Shown in pieces: positions 62,301-64,000 of a stretch of DNA of 64,000 nt. The notes under the pieces were generated by a model that searched no databases, was not told the DNA's origin, and saw nothing but the letters and a program-made list of their open reading frames with translations. The stretch lies in contig NZ_CP119758.1 of assembly GCF_029323795.1 (NCBI RefSeq), positions 1,116,001-1,180,000 on the forward strand. Direction: 5' to 3'. Each line of letters begins with the position of its first letter. The stretch's first letter is position 1. Both the position numbers and the translations under genes were made by a program. Origin of the DNA: Zobellia alginiliquefaciens. Its GTDB lineage: Bacteria; Bacteroidota; Bacteroidia; Flavobacteriales; Flavobacteriaceae.

Positions 62301-63584
62301 ACCCTGTTCTATAGTTGCTACATCTCTAATACTCTGTGTAAGCGCACCTCCCTTACCTATTTCAGCAGGATCATAATCATTGGCGTTGTTACGAGGCAAT
62401 TCATTAGGCTGTCCACTATTTGTATTAAAAAAAGTTCCTGGTGCATTTTGCCCAATTCTGGTTTTGTTCTCTCCGGCCATAAGAGGATCGTATTCACCCA
62501 AATCCTGAATACCTACTATGTTACGAACGTTAAGCGTTTGTTGACTACGGTTTGTAACCCAGACCTCTAACCTAGTAATTTGAACTTGACTCCTTATATA
62601 AGGATAGTTCACCAATGCCTCATCATAATTATCCCTAAAGTACTGCGCTAAAAAGAAGTGCTTATCCTCATCATACTGTAATGCTGAAACCGAAAACTCA
62701 TTTACCGTACCACCACCTTGCGCTACAACCGTGTTATTTTGTGAACGTTGCTCAGAAAAGACCGCTGTAACGGTAGTTTTACCGAATTGAAGCTGTGTTT
62801 TAACGCCAAAAAGACTTTGTGCCCCAGTTATTAAAGAACTGTTGAGCGGCATATTTACGTTACCCACTTCTATAGACTGGATAATATCATCCTCTGTAGG
62901 TGTATAATCCAGTTTTACAATATTCTGAAAATCAAAAGTTGCTTCAGTATCATAGTTAGCGGTTACTTGCAAACGTTCACCTATTTTACCCAACATACTT
63001 AAACTAATACGCTGATCAAAATCAAAAGAAAGATTAGTACGGTTTCTTGGAGACAAGGAAGGGTTGTCATTCTTTTGCCAAATAACACCTAAATCCATAG
63101 CCACGGAACCTTGAGGAATCACTTCTATGGTATTACCTCCAAAAATAGATTGAAAAAAACTGTTGTTTACATAGAAATTAGGAAGTAAATTTTTTCGGGC
63201 CTCTTCGCTACCTTCTTTTTTACCAGCATAAGCATCTGATTTTTCTTTAAAGTAGTCTTTTATTCCTTCTTGGCGAACCAGCTCGTAATATTGTTCCGGT
63301 GTTAAAATAACAGGGTACCCAATATCAAAATCACCTACCTTTTCAGAATAGATGTACATATTAAGATTTGGGTCGTATTCGTATTTAGAAACGATACTTT
63401 CCGGGTTTTCCATTTTGAGCTTACCCAAAGAAAAACCGGTTTTTACGGAATCCACTTCTTGCTCTTCCCTATCTTCATTTTCTGTTTCTTGAGCATACGA
63501 TATACCGGAGGAAACGAGCAAAAATAAAAATAGGAGTGTAAGCTTAAATGGTGATTTAAGTAATAGTTTGGCCCCTGTTTTCAA
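56388..63584 (-). CDS. sprA: T9SS outer-membrane translocon SprA (Sov)
   Basis: The 2398-residue protein is the giant beta-barrel of the type IX secretion system, needed for secretion and gliding. A signal peptide (about 1-31, ending SYAQ) is followed by N-terminal segments typical of SprA such as NLLPNFYVNNSFFQSIFGGNTIEVIPQGS and VDLGVIWQKNDNPSLSPRNRTNL-like text. Hundreds of alternating-pattern strands follow, ending INTGFTIRYNFGN. Length agrees with SprA of gliding Flavobacteriaceae (about 2400), so the gene appears intact. The start is read as TTG at 63582-63584, 5 bases after the ruvA stop, because no in-frame ATG precedes the signal peptide. It shows that this bacterium exports CTD proteins such as the 25702-29421 cargo. 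Confidence 0.96.
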   Translation of the reverse strand: MKTGAKLLLKSPFKLTLLFLFLLVSSGISYAQETENEDREEQEVDSVKTGFSLGKLKMENPESIVSKYEYDPNLNMYIYSEKVGDFDIGYPVILTPEQYYELVRQEGIKDYFKEKSDAYAGKKEGSEEARKNLLPNFYVNNSFFQSIFGGNTIEVIPQGSVAMDLGVIWQKNDNPSLSPRNRTNLSFDFDQRISLSMLGKIGERLQVTANYDTEATFDFQNIVKLDYTPTEDDIIQSIEVGNVNMPLNSSLITGAQSLFGVKTQLQFGKTTVTAVFSEQRSQNNTVVAQGGGTVNEFSVSALQYDEDKHFFLAQYFRDNYDEALVNYPYIRSQVQITRLEVWVTNRSQQTLNVRNIVGIQDLGEYDPLMAGENKTRIGQNAPGTFFNTNSGQPNELPRNNANDYDPAEIGKGGALTQSIRDVATIEQGFNVAGYQPNQGFDYAYLENARKLELSRDFQFNSQLGYISLNQRLSNDEVLAVAFQYTYNGKVYQVGEFANGGLDATTVSGSIDNPIIDNNTLVLKLLKSNITNVSDPIWDLMMKNIYATGAFRLSEEDFKMNILYSNPTPRNYITPVEDFPNQTDGGKPLEERILLDVFNFDRLNAYNDVQPGGDGFFDFVPGLTVDTQNGQIIFTKVEPFGEYLFERLGGGDYNTETGYNANQAKYVFRDMYELTKSAALQNPEKDKFLLKGRYKSEGSNGIPIGAFNVPRGSVRVTAGGRQLQEGIDYTVNYQAGTVQILDPSLEASNTPINISVENNAVFGQQTRRFTGVNVEHQFNKNFVLGATLLNLNERPLTQKSNFGVEPVNNTVFGINGNFSTEVPFLTRLVNKLPNIDTDVPSNISVRGEVAWLKPNSPKNADFQGETTTYLDDFEGAQALIDIRSSLGWALASTPLEFLDAPTQKGLETGFGRAKTAWYTIDPVFYTNQRPASISDNDISTNATRRIFIDEVFPKVEVAQGQTRQQTTLDVAYYPEMKGPYNANGNFETVSPNDKWGGIMRSLSSTNFEQANVEFVQFWVMDPYLEGTATSQGELVFNLGNISEDILADGLKQYENGLPIDGQGSVKPENPTWGPVPATQALVYAFDVNEGSRTQQDLGFDGLNDAGEAAIYGNDNPEDPALDNYEYFLQRDGGILNRYLNFNNPQGNSPVEVTNDNRGSTTLPDVEDIDRDLTMNTVNSYYEYRIPIKPNTTINDKYVTDIRDSLVLSGTRIPNESTVRTRWIQYKIPLSDFTEAVGGINDFRSISSLRMYLTGFSSDVLLRFATLDLVRGDWRTYTKSLDVDDPNTADDATTLDVNAVNVQENENRTPIPYVLPPGVVREQLNNNNTIIQQNEQSLSLVVENLESQDSRGVFKSLDIDVRQYEKLKMFIHAEKILETDSYSLDEPLVGFLRIGTDFSENFYQLEIPLEFTPFGSSSEEAVWPDNNQMEIVLADLNKVKSVWIAGSDLSEIRYFEVIDGEVVPVDALSARTPGRLRIGIQGNPSLGSIRSMMVGVKNVGRVPARGEVWFNELRLAGLDNEGGWAALAAVDANFADFANVSATGSTSTSGFGAIDQMPNERAREDALSYDVVTNVNLGQLLPNKWGIQLPFNYGISEQMITPEFDPVYDDLKLQDRIDAADTPEEAKAIEQQAEDYTKRTSINFIGVRKDRGEEADANFYDIENFTFNYSYNETNHRDFEIASLEDKNVAAGFVYNHNFKPVEVAPFAKNDSLFTGQYWRWLKELNLSLLPTSVSVNSNIDRQFNQQRFRDVVEEGVDKLELPTLQQRNYQFNWQYAVNYSLTKSLRLNMTASNNHIVRNYYEDYVTDTGSEDKRIDETLGLWDGFWDLGEPNRHSQQLELNYDLPFSKIPALDFINAQYSYTSNFDWQRGGDALREVALEDINTVQNASTHNITANLSMQKFYDLIGLKKRSGKPAANRAPVRRDKAGNPASNGEKTEKKSSGLFNTAVDVLTMVKRLNVNYNESRGKVLPGYTQSVGFVGSLKPSVGFVFGSQADVRFDAARKGWLTGFEEFNEQYIQNINRQLNITATAQPIKDLTIDLSADRQFSDSYQENFSVIRNNADGSLEYNNLLGNNYGNFSISTVMIGTVFNKSDEFDSKTFEQFKQNRITIANRLVADRGEIPGELDADDFPEKYGKTQQDVLLPAFFAAYTGQDAERVNLDAFRDIPIPNWNLKFTGLMRNKWFKKTFQRFSLSHGYRAAYSINSFQTNLEKTQLENEGSSAVDPETGDLMPDLILNNVVLNDEFNPLVRVDFEMKNSVSVLAEMRTSRTLALSFDNNLMTEMNGKEYTVGLGYRFKDVKFVTNIGGNKTRLKGDLNLKADVTLRDNITIIRNLDIDNNQITSGQNLLSIKFTADYALSKNLNALFFYDHSFSQFAVSTAFPQTTINTGFTIRYNFGN

Positions 63585-63589
63585 ACTTG

Positions 63590-64000
63590 TTATAAATTTT
63601 TAAGCGCAAGTTTAATAATGTTCTCTACGCTGAGCGAGGGGTCTTGGATAAGTACTTTGTCTACTACCTTTTCGGCGGATCTTCTTACAAAGCCAAGAAC
63701 CTCTAAAGCAGATAACGCTTCTTCTTTATTTGTATTGTTCGCAGGAGCGGAAACTTCACCTATATCGTAAACTTTTAAAATCTTATCCCTAAGGTCTAGA
63801 ATTACACGTTGGGCCGTTTTAGCTCCTATACCTTTAATAGATTGAATTGTGGGCACATCTCCATTAGCAATCGCATCTCTGATCTGGGCAGGTTCCAATG
63901 AAGAAAGCATGGTTCTTGCCGTACTTGAACCAATACCCGAAACAGATAACAAAAGACGAAAAATCTCACGTTCTGACCGTTCTGCAAAACCAAACAAAGT
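63590..64000 (-). CDS. ruvA: Holliday junction branch migration protein RuvA (5' end missing)
   Basis: The visible 136 or so residues are the C-terminal two thirds of RuvA; the N-terminal OB-fold lies outside the window. Domain II has the two helix-hairpin-helix motifs, LLSVSGIGSSTARTMLSSL and IQSIKGIGAKTAQRVILDLRDKI, which grip the junction DNA. An acidic/Asn linker (EVSAPANNTNKEE) leads to domain III (ALSALEVLGFVRRSAEKVVDKVL onward), which contacts RuvB. RuvA forms tetramers that direct RuvB motors on Holliday junctions. It ends 5 bases before sprA, so the two are probably co-transcribed. Confidence 0.95.
   Translation of the reverse strand, partial: TLFGFAERSEREIFRLLLSVSGIGSSTARTMLSSLEPAQIRDAIANGDVPTIQSIKGIGAKTAQRVILDLRDKILKVYDIGEVSAPANNTNKEEALSALEVLGFVRRSAEKVVDKVLIQDPSLSVENIIKLALKNL

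Overview
The window looks like chromosomal core sequence from a gliding marine member of the Flavobacteriaceae (Bacteroidota). The evidence is a complete SprA translocon gene of the type IX secretion system (T9SS), two PorP/SprF genes, a 1239-residue cargo with a T9SS type B C-terminal domain, a LytS/LytTR two-component pair, a FolK-deoxynucleoside kinase fusion, AT-rich spacers, and promoters of the Bacteroidota type (TTTG, about 18-20 bases, TAnnTTTG) rather than the -35/-10 type. I saw no insertion sequence, phage gene, integrase or CRISPR array. The genus cannot be fixed from the sequence alone.

Layout. 1-6.9 kb: a GH3-family gene cut by the window edge, diverging from a DUF2797 gene, then a medium-chain oxidoreductase with a TVP38/DedA-like membrane protein, a large AsmA-like protein and the queuosine-precursor transporter YhhQ. 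7-15.5 kb: an OmpA-type outer-membrane protein with thrombospondin type 3 repeats, SppA, FolK-dNK, a SpoU-family RNA methyltransferase and MutS. 15.6-15.8 kb: tRNA-Gly(GCC) and tRNA-Leu(TAA), each with its own hairpin terminator, then about 670 bases without a convincing gene that hold an unusually strong nested dyad. 16.5-20.2 kb: proC-proB-proA-ablB, a compatible-solute and proline unit. 20.4-22.8 kb: an unknown 98-residue protein, a SanA/YdcF-like protein and an unorthodox Nramp relative. 22.8-29.4 kb: a T9SS type B surface-protein module (cargo, SprF-like partner, OmpA/TPR protein). 29.5-33.8 kb: fabD, then a LytS-type kinase, LytTR regulator and gamma-carbonic anhydrase.

34-39.4 kb: a von Willebrand A lipoprotein, a second PorP/SprF protein, an Nfu scaffold with a doubled N domain, dodecin, a small MscS channel and TsaB. 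39.5-49.1 kb: one long minus-strand efflux operon in the order permease A, permease B, adaptor, ATPase, permease A', permease B', adaptor', TolC. It looks like a duplicated permease-permease-adaptor cassette sharing one ATPase and one outer-membrane channel. 49.2-54.5 kb: respiratory assembly genes (CtaB, two subunit III proteins, subunit IV, Sco1, a cysteine-free Sco-like protein, DUF420 and a small CxxC membrane protein). 54.7-64 kb: TonB, VanZ-like, GcvH, SprA and the 3' part of RuvA.

Most genes are housekeeping or conserved envelope functions. The most unusual items are the duplicated efflux cassette, AblB next to proline synthesis, the Nramp-like carrier lacking metal-site residues, the cysteine-free Sco paralogue and the structured intergenic dyad at 16298-16402. 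I found no clearly new defence or mobile system.
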